Positions 45,786 through 55,751 of a stretch of 64,000 bases of DNA are shown piece after piece. The notes beneath the pieces were generated by a model, which saw nothing but the letters and a program-made list of their open reading frames with translations, did not search any database and was not told where the DNA came from. The DNA lies in NCBI GenBank assembly GCA_947455195.1, contig CANGMI010000001.1:720164-784163 (forward strand). The letters are read 5' to 3'. A program made the translations under genes and the position numbers. The DNA is from Pseudomonadota bacterium. Lineage in GTDB: Bacteria > Pseudomonadota > Gammaproteobacteria > Burkholderiales > SG8-39. The number at the start of each line of letters is the position of its first letter. The stretch's first letter is position 1.

Positions 45786-46826
45786 ATGTCAGCAGTCATG
45801 AAGCCGCACAACCAGGCCGATCGCAAGGCGTTCTACGACCGCATCGATACCCGCAACGTCACGCCGCTGTGGGAAGTGCTGCACGGACTCATCATCAAGG
45901 AGCCGAACACGCAGGCGCGGCCCTACCTTTGGGATTGGGCGCAGATGAGGCCCTGGATCCTCGAATCGGCCGGACTGATCACGGCCGAAGAAGCCGAGCG
46001 GCGGGTACTCGTCCTTGAAAATCCGGGCCTTCGCGGCAAATCGCGCATCACCAACAGCCTGTATGCCGGCTTGCAACTGATCATGCCGGGCGAGGTGGCC
46101 CCGGCGCATCGCCACAGCCAGTCAGCCCTGCGTTTCGTGATCGAAGGCAACGGTGCCTACACGTCGGTTGAAGGTGAGAAGGTGTTCATGCGCCCGGGTG
46201 ACTTCATCATCACCCCCTCCTGGACCTTCCACGACCACGGCAACCCCGGCAACGAGCCGGTGATCTGGATGGATGGCCTCGATGTAGCCATCGTCGAACT
46301 CTTCGACGCCCAGTTCCTCGAGCGCCCCGACGCCAAGGTGCAGCAGACCAGCAAGAGCCAGGGAGAATCGTTCGCGCGCTTTGCCACCACGATGCTGCCC
46401 CTGAACTACCGTGCATCGAGCGGCACATCGCCCCTCTTCTGGTATCCGTATGACCGCTCGCGCGAGGCACTGGCGACCCTGTCAAGAGTCGAAGACCCCC
46501 ATCCGGCGCATGGCTGGAAACTGCAGTACGCGAACCCGGCGACCGGCGGGTTCGTGATGCCGACCATCGCCACGTTCCTGCAGATGATCCCGAAGGGCTT
46601 TCGCGGCCAGGACTACCGCTCGACCGATGCCACGGCCTTCACCGTGATCGAGGGCACCGGTACCTTCCACTGCGCCGGGGAATCGTTCCCCTACGGCCCC
46701 AAGGATGTCTTCGTGGCGCCCTCATGGCGGCCCTGGCATCTCGACGCAGACGAAGAGAGTGTGATCTTCTCGTTCTCCGACCGTCCCGTGCAGCAGGCAC
46801 TCGACTTGTGGCGCGAGCAGGCCTGA
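45786..46826 (+). CDS. Gentisate 1,2-dioxygenase
   Basis: 346 aa bicupin. The Fe(II) ligands of the first cupin are visible as H108 and H110 in APAHRHSQSALRF and a His in the WTFHDHGN segment (H149/H151). The second cupin has GTFHCAGESFPYGPKDVFV and lacks a full His set, as usual. It cleaves gentisate between C1 and C2 to maleylpyruvate, or acts on a substituted salicylate. AAGGAG precedes the ATG. Neither maleylpyruvate isomerase nor fumarylpyruvate hydrolase is next to it, so later steps must be encoded elsewhere. Confidence 0.9.
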   Translation: MSAVMKPHNQADRKAFYDRIDTRNVTPLWEVLHGLIIKEPNTQARPYLWDWAQMRPWILESAGLITAEEAERRVLVLENPGLRGKSRITNSLYAGLQLIMPGEVAPAHRHSQSALRFVIEGNGAYTSVEGEKVFMRPGDFIITPSWTFHDHGNPGNEPVIWMDGLDVAIVELFDAQFLERPDAKVQQTSKSQGESFARFATTMLPLNYRASSGTSPLFWYPYDRSREALATLSRVEDPHPAHGWKLQYANPATGGFVMPTIATFLQMIPKGFRGQDYRSTDATAFTVIEGTGTFHCAGESFPYGPKDVFVAPSWRPWHLDADEESVIFSFSDRPVQQALDLWREQA

Positions 46827-46855
46827 GCCCGGGGTAGCGGCGCCTCGCGCATGCG

Positions 46856-47920
46856 TCAGCGGGCAGCCAGACGGGCTGCCAGCAGCGGCTTGACCTCGTG
46901 CGTGAGGCGTTCAATGGTCTCGGTGCAGAAACGGGGATCCATCGCGCCGAATCGGGTGATGAAGATGGCCTCGGTGAATCCCATGCGGGCATAGGGTTCG
47001 AGGCGCGCTGCGGCCTCCTCGGCGGAACAGATCAGCGTGCGCGCGCGCACCAGATCGATCGGATCGCCAGCGCCCGACAGGTCAGTGAGCCCGCTCAGAT
47101 CGGTCGGCGAGGCGTCGTCCCACTCATCGTGCTGAAGCAGTTTCACGAAGGCACCGGCGTGCTCGGCAAGCGGGAGCCCGGCACGAGCCAGCGCGTCCTC
47201 CTCGGTGTCGGCGATGCAGGCCATGAACGAGACGCCGCTTTGCCGTGCGTCAGGCCGATGACCCGCCGAGGCGTAGGCATCACAGTACCAGCGATGCCTC
47301 TGGGCGAGCGACTCGAACGTCATCGGATACTGGTTCATCATCAGTCGGAAGCCGGACGTACCGGCTCGCTCGAAACTGGCCCGATCGTTCGAGGCTGCGA
47401 TCCAGATGGGAATCGCATCCTGTACCGTCTGCGGCCACGGTTGCAGTCGCGCGAACTGATGAAACTGCCCCTGATGCTCGAAGGGTTCACCGTGCCAGAA
47501 CTTCTGGATCACCTCGAGGGCCTCGCTGACGCGCGCCGCAGTCTCGGCACGATCAATGCCGAAGGCGTCGAACTCGTGGGGTACGAACCCGCGCGAGATA
47601 CCCATGTCGAAGCGACCGCCTGACAGCTGATCGACCATCGCGTAATCTTCAGCGACCTGGAGCGGGTGGCGCAAGGGGACCAGCGATACGCCAGCCGCGA
47701 GCCTGATGGAGCGCGTCTCGCGGGCCCAGGCCGCGAGCAGCACCGCCGGATTGGGCACCGGCCCGCCGTAGTAGTGGAAATGATGTTCCGTGGTCAGTAC
47801 ACGAGCCCATCCCAGCCGATCAGCCAGGCGAACCGATTCGGTCATCGATTCATAGAACTGCGCCAGACTCTCCGAATAATGCGAGCGCCATGTGGGCAGA
47901 TAGAATAGCGAGAAATCCAT
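46856..47920 (-). CDS. LLM-class (luciferase-like) flavin-dependent monooxygenase
   Basis: 354 aa TIM-barrel. VLTTEHHFHYYGGPVPNPAV, VSLVPLRHPLQVAEDYAMVD and LSGGRFDMGISRGFVPHEF are the conserved luciferase-alpha-like segments that hold FMN. Such enzymes need a partner flavin reductase, which is not encoded next to it. The ATG at 47920 starts the conserved MDFSLFYLPT. It converges on gentisate dioxygenase (29 bp) and is divergent from the RidA gene over only 30 bp, so the two promoters must overlap. It is not RutA: the luciferase-type EHHF and GRG motifs differ. Confidence 0.87.
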   Translation of the reverse strand: MDFSLFYLPTWRSHYSESLAQFYESMTESVRLADRLGWARVLTTEHHFHYYGGPVPNPAVLLAAWARETRSIRLAAGVSLVPLRHPLQVAEDYAMVDQLSGGRFDMGISRGFVPHEFDAFGIDRAETAARVSEALEVIQKFWHGEPFEHQGQFHQFARLQPWPQTVQDAIPIWIAASNDRASFERAGTSGFRLMMNQYPMTFESLAQRHRWYCDAYASAGHRPDARQSGVSFMACIADTEEDALARAGLPLAEHAGAFVKLLQHDEWDDASPTDLSGLTDLSGAGDPIDLVRARTLICSAEEAAARLEPYARMGFTEAIFITRFGAMDPRFCTETIERLTHEVKPLLAARLAAR

Positions 47921-47950
47921 GATGCTCCGATTCCGACAGGACAACTGACG

Positions 47951-48373
47951 ATGTTCACAGTACTACAGCCCCCCGGGTGGGCCAAGCCCCGGGGCTATTC
48001 CAACGGCATCGCCGCCGAGGGCACCACGATCTTTGTCGCCGGGCAGATCGGATGGGACGCCCAGTGCCAGTTCGTATCGGACGACTTCGCCCTTCAGGTA
48101 CGCCAGGCCCTGCAGAACATCGTGGCAGTGCTCGCCGAAGCCGGGGCGCGCCCCGAGCACATCGTGCGCATGACCTGGTATGTGACCAGCAAGCGAGCCT
48201 ACCTCGATGCCGGGCGCGAGGTAGGCGCCCACTATCGGGAAATCATCGGCCGACACTATCCCGCCATGACGGCCGTCGAAGTGACCGCCCTGATGGAGGA
48301 CCGTGCCAGGGTCGAGATCGAAGTCACCGCGGTAATCCCGACACCGACACCCAACGATGGAGCCGCCGCATGA
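47951..48373 (+). CDS. RidA-family protein lacking the conserved deaminase Arg
   Basis: 140 aa. The fold is clear from YSNGIAAEGTTIFVAGQIGW and the C-terminal ARVEIEVTAVIP. At the position of the substrate-binding Arg in RidA enamine/imine deaminases (E. coli ...PARSCVEV) it has PAMTAVEV, so Arg is Met. Members without this Arg are not known to have RidA-type activity, so it may bind another ligand or do a specific catabolic step. Its stop overlaps the hydrolase start by 4 bp. Confidence 0.87.
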   Translation: MFTVLQPPGWAKPRGYSNGIAAEGTTIFVAGQIGWDAQCQFVSDDFALQVRQALQNIVAVLAEAGARPEHIVRMTWYVTSKRAYLDAGREVGAHYREIIGRHYPAMTAVEVTALMEDRARVEIEVTAVIPTPTPNDGAAA

Positions 48374-49209
48374 CCATCGATCATGAACGCCGCTACAACC
48401 CCCGCACCACCGTTCTCGACCGCGCGTCGATCGCTGCACGCTGGGATATCGAATCGAACCGCGTACGGCATGAAACGCCTTGCCGGCTCGACATCGCCTA
48501 CGGCGCCGACCCGATGGAGCGTCTCGATCTTTATCTGCCGACAGGTCAGGCGCGCGCACTGCTGATCTTCATCCACGGCGGTTACTGGCGAGCGAACGAC
48601 AAGCGCGACTTTGCCTTCCTCGCGCCCGCGTTCACGCGCGCTGGGGTCATGGTGGCCATGCCCAACTATTCCCTGTGCCCTTCAGTGACGGTGGATGCGA
48701 TCGTAGGCCAGATGATCCAGGCCTGCGCCTGGCTCTATCGCAACGGACGCCACTTCGGGGCACCGGCCGGCGATCTCGTGGTCAGCGGACACTCGGCCGG
48801 TGGACACCTGACGGCAATGATGCTCGCCGCTCTCTGGCCTCAGGTGAGCAGCGACCTGCCGTCCAGTCTGGTGCGGGCCGGCATCTCGTTCAGCGGGGTC
48901 TACGATGTACGCCCGCTCATCAAGGTCGAGTCGATCAACAGCGAGGTGCGACTCGACGAGGCGATGGCGACGAAGGTGAGCCCGGCGCTGATACCCCCCG
49001 CAACCGCCGCCCCCCTGCACACGTTCGTGGGCGCCGAAGAAAACGAGGGATTCCACATCCAGAACGACATCATCGCGAAGGCGTGGCCTGGGGTGACAAA
49101 AACCCACCCGGACGTACCGGGCGCCAATCACTTCACGATCCTGAGCCATCTGGCCGACCCCATCAGCACGCTCAATCGAAGCGTGCTGGACATCGTGGTC
49201 TCTCACTGA
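48370..49209 (+). CDS. Alpha/beta hydrolase, arylformamidase-like
   Basis: 279 aa. The oxyanion motif HGGYW is at 69–73, the nucleophile elbow GHSAGGH carries Ser142, and a late His lies in GANHFTI. HGGYW is typical of arylformamidase/esterase relatives (kynurenine formamidase type) rather than RutD. The ATG at 48370 overlaps the RidA-family stop (ATGA), so the two act together. The likely substrate is a formamide or ester formed from an N-containing aromatic, but this is inference. It converges on rplQ. Confidence 0.85.
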   Translation: MTIDHERRYNPRTTVLDRASIAARWDIESNRVRHETPCRLDIAYGADPMERLDLYLPTGQARALLIFIHGGYWRANDKRDFAFLAPAFTRAGVMVAMPNYSLCPSVTVDAIVGQMIQACAWLYRNGRHFGAPAGDLVVSGHSAGGHLTAMMLAALWPQVSSDLPSSLVRAGISFSGVYDVRPLIKVESINSEVRLDEAMATKVSPALIPPATAAPLHTFVGAEENEGFHIQNDIIAKAWPGVTKTHPDVPGANHFTILSHLADPISTLNRSVLDIVVSH

Positions 49210-49232
49210 CCGGACGTCGAGACGTCATCCGG
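49210..49232. terminator. Inverted repeat between convergent hydrolase and rplQ genes
   Basis: CCGGACGTC (49210–49218) can pair with GACGTCATCCGG (49221–49232) apart from a 3-base bulge. It sits directly after the hydrolase stop and 65 bp beyond the rplQ stop, where a bidirectional terminator is expected. No T-run follows, so confidence is low. Confidence 0.3.
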
Positions 49233-49296
49233 CGTGTTGCATGGGGAGCGCCGTCAAGCGCTCGCGCACCGTGCCGCCATCAGCGACCTGCCGTGA

Positions 49297-49686
49297 TCAG
49301 GCCTTGGCTTCCGCGGGCGCTTCGGCGTCCGGCCGATCCATCAACTCGACCAGCGCCATCGGTGCGTTGTCACCGACACGAAAGCCGCACTTCAGAATGC
49401 GAAGATATCCGCCATTTCGGGTGGCGTAACGCGGCCCGAGTACCTCGAAGATCTTGGTGACCATCTCGCGATCACGCAGCCGATTGAACGCAAGACGGCG
49501 ATTGGAGAGGCTGGGGTGCTTGCCCAACGTGATGATCGGCTCGACCACACGGCGGAGTTCCTTCGCCTTCGGTAGTGTCGTGCGGATCAACTCGTGGTCG
49601 AGCAGCGAGTTCGTCATGTTGCGCAGCATCGCGAGTCGATGACTCGAGGTGCGATTCAGTTTGCGAAGACCGTGTCCGTGACGCAT
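49297..49686 (-). CDS. rplQ: 50S ribosomal protein L17
   Basis: 129 aa. It opens [20 protein letters not shown], the invariant L17 N-terminus. [19 protein letters not shown] and the [20 protein letters not shown] block close the conserved part, followed by a short Ala/Glu tail. It binds 23S rRNA at the exit-tunnel side of the large subunit. It is the last gene of the alpha operon, 53 bp after rpoA. Confidence 0.97.
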   Translation of the reverse strand: MRHGHGLRKLNRTSSHRLAMLRNMTNSLLDHELIRTTLPKAKELRRVVEPIITLGKHPSLSNRRLAFNRLRDREMVTKIFEVLGPRYATRNGGYLRILKCGFRVGDNAPMALVELMDRPDAEAPAEAKA

Positions 49687-49739
49687 TTTTTGACCGTTTC
49701 TTGAGGGCGTCGCCAGGGCAACGCCAGGTTAGAAGGATA

Positions 49740-50726
49740 TCAGGCGCGGAGCGGATCGGCTGCGCCGACCGGCGGCCAGTTGTCCAGCCGCATGCCCAGC
49801 GTGAGCCCACGCGCTGCCAGCACTTCCTTGATCTCGTTGAGCGACTTGCGCCCCAGATTCGGTGTCTTGAGCAGTTCGGTCTCGGTGCGCTGGATGAGGT
49901 CACCGATGTAGTAGATATTCTCGGCCTTCAGGCAATTGGCCGACCGCACCGTGAGTTCGAGATCGTCGACCGGACGCATCAGGATCGGGTCAACGGTCTC
50001 CTTCTTCTCGGTCGCGACCGGCTCGCTGGTACCCTCGAGGGCCGCGAATACCGACAGCTGGTCGACCAGAATTCGGGCCGAATGACGAATGGCCTCTTCC
50101 GGTTCGATGACGCCGTTGGTTTCGATGTCCATCAGGAGCTTGTCGAGGTCGGTACGCTGCTCGACGCGCGCGCTCTCCACCTGGTAGCTGACGCGACGCA
50201 CCGGCGAGAACGACGCATCGAGAATGACCCGGCCGATGGTCTTCGACTCTTCGGGCATCATCCGGATGTTGCCGGGCTGGTAACCGCGGCCGCGTTCCAC
50301 CCGAATCGTCATCTCGAGCTTGCCACCCGGGGACACATGCGCGATGACATGGTCGGGGTTGATGATTTCCACGTCGTGGGTCAACTGGATATCGCTGGCA
50401 CGCACAGGCCCCTCACCCTCGCGCACGATGTGCAGGGTTGCCTCGTTGCCGCTGGCCAGCTTGAACACCACTCCCTTGAGGTTGAGCAGGATGTCGACGA
50501 CATCTTCCTGCACGCCTTCAATCGTCGAGTATTCGTGCAGGACCCCCGCGATCTGCACCTCGGTTGCCGCGAAGCCGGGCATCGAGGAGAGCAGCACCCG
50601 CCGGAGAGCATTGCCGAGCGTGTGGCCGAAGCCGCGCTCGAACGGTTCCATCACCACACGCGCATGGTACGGGCCGAGCACTTCGACGTCGATGATGCGG
50701 GGTTTCAGAAATCCGATGTTCTGCAT
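49740..50726 (-). CDS. rpoA: DNA-directed RNA polymerase alpha subunit
   Basis: 328 aa. The N-terminal assembly domain contains [20 protein letters not shown], the dimerisation helix. A linker near residue 235 leads to the C-terminal domain with [20 protein letters not shown] and [12 protein letters not shown], which contacts UP elements and activators. The length matches other betaproteobacterial RpoA. It is followed by rplQ and preceded by rpsD with a 93-bp gap, the longest within the alpha operon. Confidence 0.98.
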   Translation of the reverse strand: MQNIGFLKPRIIDVEVLGPYHARVVMEPFERGFGHTLGNALRRVLLSSMPGFAATEVQIAGVLHEYSTIEGVQEDVVDILLNLKGVVFKLASGNEATLHIVREGEGPVRASDIQLTHDVEIINPDHVIAHVSPGGKLEMTIRVERGRGYQPGNIRMMPEESKTIGRVILDASFSPVRRVSYQVESARVEQRTDLDKLLMDIETNGVIEPEEAIRHSARILVDQLSVFAALEGTSEPVATEKKETVDPILMRPVDDLELTVRSANCLKAENIYYIGDLIQRTETELLKTPNLGRKSLNEIKEVLAARGLTLGMRLDNWPPVGAADPLRA

Positions 50727-50819
50727 TGATGATCCTCACACTTCCATGAAGGCCGCGCGTGCAGAGCTTGCGACAGTGCCCTGCCCGCCCGCGGCCCGAT
50801 CGGCAACCGGGTTGTCCGA

Positions 50820-51449
50820 CTACTTCGAATAAAGCTCGACGACCAGGCTCTCGTTGATGTTCGACGGCAGCTCGGAGCGTTGCGGCATCGCCTTGAAGGT
50901 GCCCTTGAGCCCCTTCACGTCCACCTCGATCCACTCGGGGAAACCGCGGCCCTCTGCAGCCTCGGCAGCACCCTTCACTCGCAGATGCCCCTTGGCCCGC
51001 GTCGCCACTTCGACGACGTCGCCGGGCCGAACATGATACGACGGGATATTGACCCGACGCCCGTTCACCAGGATGCCGTTGTGGCGGACGACCTGGCGGG
51101 CTTCGGTGCGCGACGAGCCAAAGCCCATTCGGTACGAAACCGTGTCAAGCCGCGACTCGAGCAACTGCAGCAGGTTGTCGCCGGTGATACCCTTGCGACG
51201 ATCGGCCTCGGCGTAAATGCGGCGGAACTGCCGCTCGAGCACACCGTAGGTCTTGCGAACCTTCTGCTTTTCGCGCAGTTGCTTGCCGTAGTCGGACAGT
51301 CGCTGACCAGACTTCTGGCCATGCTGACCAGGCGCATAACTGCGACGCTCGACCGCACACTTGTCGGTAAAGCATTTTTCACCTTTCAGGAAAAGCTTCT
51401 CGCCTTCCCTGCGGCACTGACGGCACTTGGCGTCAAGATTTCGGGCCAC
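50820..51449 (-). CDS. rpsD: 30S ribosomal protein S4
   Basis: 209 aa. The N-terminal zinc-finger-like segment has [20 protein letters not shown], followed by the S4 RNA-binding domain ([20 protein letters not shown] and [19 protein letters not shown]). It nucleates assembly of the 30S body on 16S rRNA. In E. coli S4 represses the alpha operon by binding upstream of rpsM, and the same gene order suggests the same role here. It lies 16 bp after rpsK. Confidence 0.97.
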   Translation of the reverse strand: MARNLDAKCRQCRREGEKLFLKGEKCFTDKCAVERRSYAPGQHGQKSGQRLSDYGKQLREKQKVRKTYGVLERQFRRIYAEADRRKGITGDNLLQLLESRLDTVSYRMGFGSSRTEARQVVRHNGILVNGRRVNIPSYHVRPGDVVEVATRAKGHLRVKGAAEAAEGRGFPEWIEVDVKGLKGTFKAMPQRSELPSNINESLVVELYSK

Positions 51450-51465
51450 GCTTCGCGCTCCTTCG

Positions 51466-51882
51466 TTAGATACGACGCCGCTTGGGCGGACGGCAACCGT
51501 TGTGCGGTACCGGGGTCACGTCTGAAATGCTGGTGATCTTCAGACCCAGCGCGTTGAGGGCACGAACCGCCGACTCACGCCCGGGGCCTGGCCCCTTGAT
51601 GCGCACTTCGAGGTTCTTGACACCACATTCCTGTGCAGCACGACCTGCCACCTCCGCCGCAATCTGTGCGGCGAACGGCGTGCTCTTGCGCGAGCCCTTG
51701 AAGCCCTGCGCGCCGGAGGTCGACCAGGACAGCGAATTGCCCTGCCGGTCGGTGATCGTGATGATCGTGTTGTTGAAGGACGCGTGAACGTGCGCAATGC
51801 CCTCGGCGACGTTCTTCTTGACCTTCTTGCGGGCACGACTTGCGGCTGCCGCGGCTGCCTGCTGCTGTTGTTTGGTTGCCAT
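51466..51882 (-). CDS. rpsK: 30S ribosomal protein S11
   Basis: 138 aa. A Lys/Ala-rich N-terminal extension is followed by [20 protein letters not shown], the highly conserved S11 core, and the terminal [12 protein letters not shown]. It lies in the platform of the small subunit near the E site. It is encoded 24 bp after rpsM, in standard alpha-operon order. Confidence 0.97.
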   Translation of the reverse strand: MATKQQQQAAAAAASRARKKVKKNVAEGIAHVHASFNNTIITITDRQGNSLSWSTSGAQGFKGSRKSTPFAAQIAAEVAGRAAQECGVKNLEVRIKGPGPGRESAVRALNALGLKITSISDVTPVPHNGCRPPKRRRI

Positions 51883-51906
51883 GTGTCTCTCGTTGAGCGC
51901 TCAGGA

Positions 51907-52284
51907 TCACTTGCCGGGTTGCGGCTTGCCCGCAATGGCGGCCTTGCGCGGCCCCTTGCGGGTACGCGCGTTGGTCCGCGTACGCTGGCCCCGCGCTGGC
52001 AGCCCACGACGGTGGCGCATGCCGCGATAGCACGACAGGTCCATCAATCGCTTGATGTTCATCGAGACTTCGCGGCGCAGGTCACCCTCTACGGTGAAGC
52101 GGCCAACCGCCTCACGCAGCCGATCCATCTCGCCATCGGTCAGATCCTTCATCTTGCGAGTCGGAACGATATTGGTCTGTGCACAGATGACCTGGGCACG
52201 CGCGCGGCCGATTCCGTAGATCGCGGTAAGCGCGATGTCGGCCTGCTGATGATTGGGGATGTTTACCCCCGCGATACGAGCCAT
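51907..52284 (-). CDS. rpsM: 30S ribosomal protein S13
   Basis: 125 aa. [20 protein letters not shown] is the invariant start; [20 protein letters not shown] near the C-terminus contacts tRNA in the P site. It is the first gene of the alpha operon and lies just downstream of a perfect TATAAT element. The predicted leader is short (about 18 nt). Confidence 0.97.
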   Translation of the reverse strand: MARIAGVNIPNHQQADIALTAIYGIGRARAQVICAQTNIVPTRKMKDLTDGEMDRLREAVGRFTVEGDLRREVSMNIKRLMDLSCYRGMRHRRGLPARGQRTRTNARTRKGPRKAAIAGKPQPGK

Positions 52285-52308
52285 TGAAGCCTCGGATAAA
52301 AACTGACA

Positions 52309-52338
52309 ATTATAACAAGAACGATAGCGTCACGGTAA
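52309..52338 (-). promoter_or_regulatory. Alpha-operon promoter (before rpsM)
   Basis: On the minus strand the -10 is a perfect TATAAT (52309–52314) and the -35 is TTACCG (52333–52338), with an 18-bp spacer. It lies in the rpmJ–rpsM gap, the same place as the E. coli alpha-operon promoter. The -35 is weak, the -10 ideal. Confidence 0.6.
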
Positions 52339-52349
52339 CCGGATGACGG

Positions 52350-52463
52350 TCAGCCCTGGCGCTGCTTGTGGCGCGGCTCCTTGCAGATCACCCGCACGAC
52401 ACCATTGCGCTTGATGATCTTGCAGTTCCGGCACAGTTTCTTCACTGACGCACGAACCTTCAT
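52350..52463 (-). CDS. rpmJ: 50S ribosomal protein L36 (zinc-binding form)
   Basis: 37 aa, translated directly from the sequence. It starts [20 protein letters not shown] and ends RHKQRQG. The zinc ligands C11, C14, C27 and H32 (C-x2-C-x12-C-x4-H) are all present, so this is the C+ form. It lies between infA and rpsM as in E. coli, 89 bp after infA. Confidence 0.95.
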   Translation of the reverse strand: MKVRASVKKLCRNCKIIKRNGVVRVICKEPRHKQRQG

Positions 52464-52552
52464 GTTGCTCTCCTTGCGCCCCTTTCGGGCCGCCGTTCCA
52501 GAAGCCCCTGGAGGCTTCCATTGCCTTCAATCTGCGAAGCCGGTTGCGGCTC

Positions 52553-52771
52553 CTACTTCGTCCGGAACACGATCCGGGCTCGGGTCACGTCATAAGGCGT
52601 GATCTCCACCGTAACCTTGTCTCCGGGCAGGATCCGGATGTAGTTCATCCGCATCTTCCCCGAAATGTGCCCCAGAACAACGGCACCGTTTTCCAGTCGG
52701 ACCCTGAAGGTCGCATTCGGCAGGGACTCGACAATCTCACCCTGCATTTGAATCACATCGTCTTTTGACAT
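52553..52771 (-). CDS. infA: Translation initiation factor IF-1
   Basis: 72 aa, the exact family length. The OB-fold is seen in [40 protein letters not shown] and [11 protein letters not shown]. It blocks the ribosomal A site during initiation. It lies between secY (9 bp away) and rpmJ, an arrangement typical for Burkholderiales, whereas in E. coli infA lies elsewhere. Confidence 0.96.
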   Translation of the reverse strand: MSKDDVIQMQGEIVESLPNATFRVRLENGAVVLGHISGKMRMNYIRILPGDKVTVEITPYDVTRARIVFRTK

Positions 52772-52780
52772 GCTTTGGCG

Positions 52781-54100
52781 TCAGCGCTCCAGCGTTTTGA
52801 AGTTCGACTTCTTGAGCAGGCTCTCGTACTGATGCGACATCAGGTAGGCCTGGACCTGCGCCATGAAGTCCATGGTGACGACAACGATGATGAGCAGCGA
52901 GGTACCGCCGAAGTAGAACGGTACGTTCCACTTGAGAATGAGGAATTCCGGAAGCAGGCAGATGGCCGTGATGTAGACCGCCCCGACCAGCGTCAGGCGC
53001 ATCAGGATCTTCTCGAGGTAACGCGAGGTCTGCTCGCCCGGGCGAATGCCGGGAATGAACGCACCGGACTTCTTGAGGTTGTCGGCCAGATCTTTCGGGT
53101 TGTACTGCAACGCCGTGTAGAAAAAGCAGAAAAACACGATACCAGCCGCATAGAACATGACGTAAATGGGCTGCCCGGGCGACAGCGCAGCAGCGACGTC
53201 CTTCAGCCAGTTGCCGCCATCCTGGCTTCCGAACCAGTTCGCGATGGTGGCCGGGAAAAGGATGATCGACGAGGCAAAGATCGGCGGGATGACCCCGGCA
53301 CTGTTCAACTTGAACGGTACGTGGGAACTCTGGCCCCCGACCATCGTACGCGCACCGACCTGCCGCTTGGCATAGTTCACCAGCACCTTGCGCTGGCCAC
53401 GCTCGACGAAGCAAACCAGCCAGGTAACCAGACCCACGGCGATGCAGATGAGCAGTGCGCTGAAGGGACCCATCGCACCGGTGTTGACCAGTTCGAAGAG
53501 ACCGCCGATCGCCGCCGGCAACCCGGCAGCGATACCGGCGAAGATGATGATGGAGATCCCGTTGCCCAGGCCTCGTTCGGTGATCTGCTCACCAAGCCAC
53601 ATCAGGAACATGGTCCCCGTCGTGAGGGTCACGACGCTGGTCACGCGGAACATCAGCCCCGGGTCGAGCACGAGGTTGGGTTGCGATTCGAGCATGACCG
53701 AAATGCCGGTGGCCTGAAAGAGCGCAAGCGCAACCGTTCCGTATCGGGTGTACTGGGTGATCTTGCGCTGACCCGACGCACCATCCTTGCGGAGCGACTC
53801 GAGTTGCGGCGACACCGTCGTGAGCAACTGCATGATGATCGAGGCCGAGATGTACGGCATGACCCCGAGTGCAAACACGGTGAAGCGTGACAGTGCCCCA
53901 CCAGAGAACATGTTGAACAGGCCCAGAATGCCGCCCTGCTGACCCTTGAAGAGCGTCGCGAGCTCGTTCGGATCGATGCCGGGAACCGGAATGTGCGCCC
54001 CGATCCGGTAAACGACGAGCGCACCCAGCAGGAACCACAGCCGACGCTTGAGGTCGGCGTGCTTTCCTGCGTTGCCAGCGGGTGAGTTGCGAGTCGCCAT
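52781..54100 (-). CDS. secY: Protein translocase subunit SecY
   Basis: 439 aa with ten hydrophobic segments, the channel of the Sec translocon. Characteristic segments are [54 protein letters not shown] and the late [13 protein letters not shown]. The ATG at 54100 is chosen; upstream frame is non-conserved. It is the last large gene of the spc operon and lies 34 bp after rplO. Confidence 0.97.
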   Translation of the reverse strand: MATRNSPAGNAGKHADLKRRLWFLLGALVVYRIGAHIPVPGIDPNELATLFKGQQGGILGLFNMFSGGALSRFTVFALGVMPYISASIIMQLLTTVSPQLESLRKDGASGQRKITQYTRYGTVALALFQATGISVMLESQPNLVLDPGLMFRVTSVVTLTTGTMFLMWLGEQITERGLGNGISIIIFAGIAAGLPAAIGGLFELVNTGAMGPFSALLICIAVGLVTWLVCFVERGQRKVLVNYAKRQVGARTMVGGQSSHVPFKLNSAGVIPPIFASSIILFPATIANWFGSQDGGNWLKDVAAALSPGQPIYVMFYAAGIVFFCFFYTALQYNPKDLADNLKKSGAFIPGIRPGEQTSRYLEKILMRLTLVGAVYITAICLLPEFLILKWNVPFYFGGTSLLIIVVVTMDFMAQVQAYLMSHQYESLLKKSNFKTLER

Positions 54101-54134
54101 CGGGTGCGGAGGGTTCTGGTCGGTTCGGGAAGGG

Positions 54135-54584
54135 TCAGACGGCTTCAGCAGGCTCGGCGATGCTGCCGCCGAGCGCCTCGATGGCGGCACGGGCGCCCTT
54201 GGTTGCACCGACGCCGACCAGGTTGACCTTGCGGGTCAGTTCCCCGGCGAGAATGACCTTGGCGCGCACGGCGAGACGGGAGACCACACCGGCGGCCTTC
54301 AGGATGTCGAGGTCCACCTGCTCTGCACCGAGCCGCTCCAGGTCTGCGAGGCGCACTTCGGCGCTGAGCCCACGCTCAAGCGACGTGAAGCCCCGCTTGG
54401 GCAGACGGCGATACAGGGGCATCTGCCCGCCCTCGAAGCCCACCTTGTGAAAGCCACCCGAGCGCGACTTCTGCCCCTTGTGACCACGCCCGGCAGTCTT
54501 GCCAAGACCGGAACCGATCCCGCGACCGACACGCTTGTCGGAATGCCGGGCACCGACGCCCGGCTTGAGGGTATTGAGTTTCAT
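54135..54584 (-). CDS. rplO: 50S ribosomal protein L15
   Basis: 149 aa. [20 protein letters not shown] and the Gly/Lys-rich [17 protein letters not shown] loop are diagnostic, and [18 protein letters not shown] follows. It organises 23S rRNA late in 50S assembly. The start at 54584 is 5 bp after the rpmD stop; upstream frame belongs to rpmD. Confidence 0.97.
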   Translation of the reverse strand: MKLNTLKPGVGARHSDKRVGRGIGSGLGKTAGRGHKGQKSRSGGFHKVGFEGGQMPLYRRLPKRGFTSLERGLSAEVRLADLERLGAEQVDLDILKAAGVVSRLAVRAKVILAGELTRKVNLVGVGATKGARAAIEALGGSIAEPAEAV

Positions 54585-54589
54585 CGCTC

Positions 54590-54772
54590 TTATCCTTCTG
54601 CGCGCAGCAGATAGCCGACAGCGCGGATCATGCCGCGCGATGCCGGCGTGTCGATTACCTCGACGGTCTGGTTCATCCGACGCAGCCCAAGCCCGCGAAC
54701 CGTTGCCCGGTGAGCCTTCTTGCATCCGATGGGGCTCTTGACGAGCGTCACCTTGATTGTCTTTTCAGCCAT
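54590..54772 (-). CDS. rpmD: 50S ribosomal protein L30
   Basis: 60 aa, standard length. [20 protein letters not shown] and [17 protein letters not shown] are the conserved blocks. The ATG at 54772 starts [10 protein letters not shown]; the longer open frame upstream overlaps rpsE and is not real. It lies 29 bp after rpsE in spc-operon order. Confidence 0.96.
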   Translation of the reverse strand: MAEKTIKVTLVKSPIGCKKAHRATVRGLGLRRMNQTVEVIDTPASRGMIRAVGYLLRAEG

Positions 54773-54801
54773 GACAGTTCTCTCTATTCGCGCAGCGCGG
54801 C

Positions 54802-55326
54802 TCAGGCCTTGCCGAGCAGTTCCTCGACGGTCATCCCGCGCTTGGCGGCGATTTCGTACGGGGTCTTCATGGACTGCAGACCATTGATGGTTGCACGCAC
54901 CACGTTGTACGGGTTGCTGGTGCCGATGATCTTGGCCAGAACGTTCGTGAGTCCCATCACCTCGAACACGGCACGCATCGGGCCGCCGGCGATGATCCCG
55001 GTACCTTCCGAGGCTGGTTGCATCAGCACGGTGCATGCACCATGGCGCCCGACGACGGCATGATGCAGGGTGCCGTTCTTCATGCTGACACGCGTCATCT
55101 TGCGGCGCGCCTCTTCGAGTGCCTTCTGCACGGCGACCGGCACCTCACGCGCCTTGCCCTTGCCCATGCCGACGCCCCCGTCACCATCACCCACGACGGT
55201 AAGCGCAGCAAACCCGAGAATACGGCCGCCCTTCACCACCTTGGTGACGCGGTTGACCGCGACCATCTTCTCGCGAAGACCGTCGCCGCGATCTTCCTGT
55301 TGCTGCACCTTCTGAACTCGTGCCAT
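54802..55326 (-). CDS. rpsE: 30S ribosomal protein S5
   Basis: 174 aa. The N-terminal double-stranded-RNA-binding domain has [20 protein letters not shown], and the C-terminal domain has [17 protein letters not shown] and [11 protein letters not shown]. It helps keep decoding accurate and has helicase activity at the mRNA entry. The start gives [20 protein letters not shown]. Confidence 0.97.
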   Translation of the reverse strand: MARVQKVQQQEDRGDGLREKMVAVNRVTKVVKGGRILGFAALTVVGDGDGGVGMGKGKAREVPVAVQKALEEARRKMTRVSMKNGTLHHAVVGRHGACTVLMQPASEGTGIIAGGPMRAVFEVMGLTNVLAKIIGTSNPYNVVRATINGLQSMKTPYEIAAKRGMTVEELLGKA

Positions 55327-55382
55327 CTCGACTCCTTGGCGAACCCGCGCTCAAGCCCGGGTTGCGCACCATGCTGTGTCAA

Positions 55383-55739
55383 TCAGAACTTGAGGCCGGC
55401 CTCGCGCGCCGCATCTGCCAGCGCCTTGACACGACCGTGATATCGGAAACCACCGCGATCGAACGCGACCCGATCGATGCCTGCCTTCTGGGCTTCAGCG
55501 GCAATCCGCTGCCCGACCAGAACGGCGGCCTGGACGTTGCCCCCGTTGGCGACCTGTCCGCGCAGTTCCTTCTCGAGCGTTGAAGCGCTCGCCAGCACGG
55601 TGGCACCATCGGCGGTGAAAACCTGCGCATAGATATGCAGGTTGGTACGGTGTACCGAAAGTCGCGGCACGCCAAGCTCGTGGATCTTCGCTCGGGTGGG
55701 CCGCGCACGGCGCAGTCTTGATAGGTTCTTGTCGGTCAT
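55383..55739 (-). CDS. rplR: 50S ribosomal protein L18
   Basis: 118 aa. [20 protein letters not shown], the [15 protein letters not shown] strand and the terminal [20 protein letters not shown] identify L18, which binds 5S rRNA. It is encoded 12 bp after rplF and 56 bp before rpsE. Confidence 0.97.
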   Translation of the reverse strand: MTDKNLSRLRRARPTRAKIHELGVPRLSVHRTNLHIYAQVFTADGATVLASASTLEKELRGQVANGGNVQAAVLVGQRIAAEAQKAGIDRVAFDRGGFRYHGRVKALADAAREAGLKF

Positions 55740-55751
55740 GGCCTCGCGCCT

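Noticed and set aside
46856..49209. A Rut-like pyrimidine-degradation set (RutA, RutC and RutD look-alikes)
   Set aside because: The monooxygenase has luciferase-type motifs rather than RutA sequence, the hydrolase has the arylformamidase HGGYW motif, and rutB, rutF and rutG are missing.
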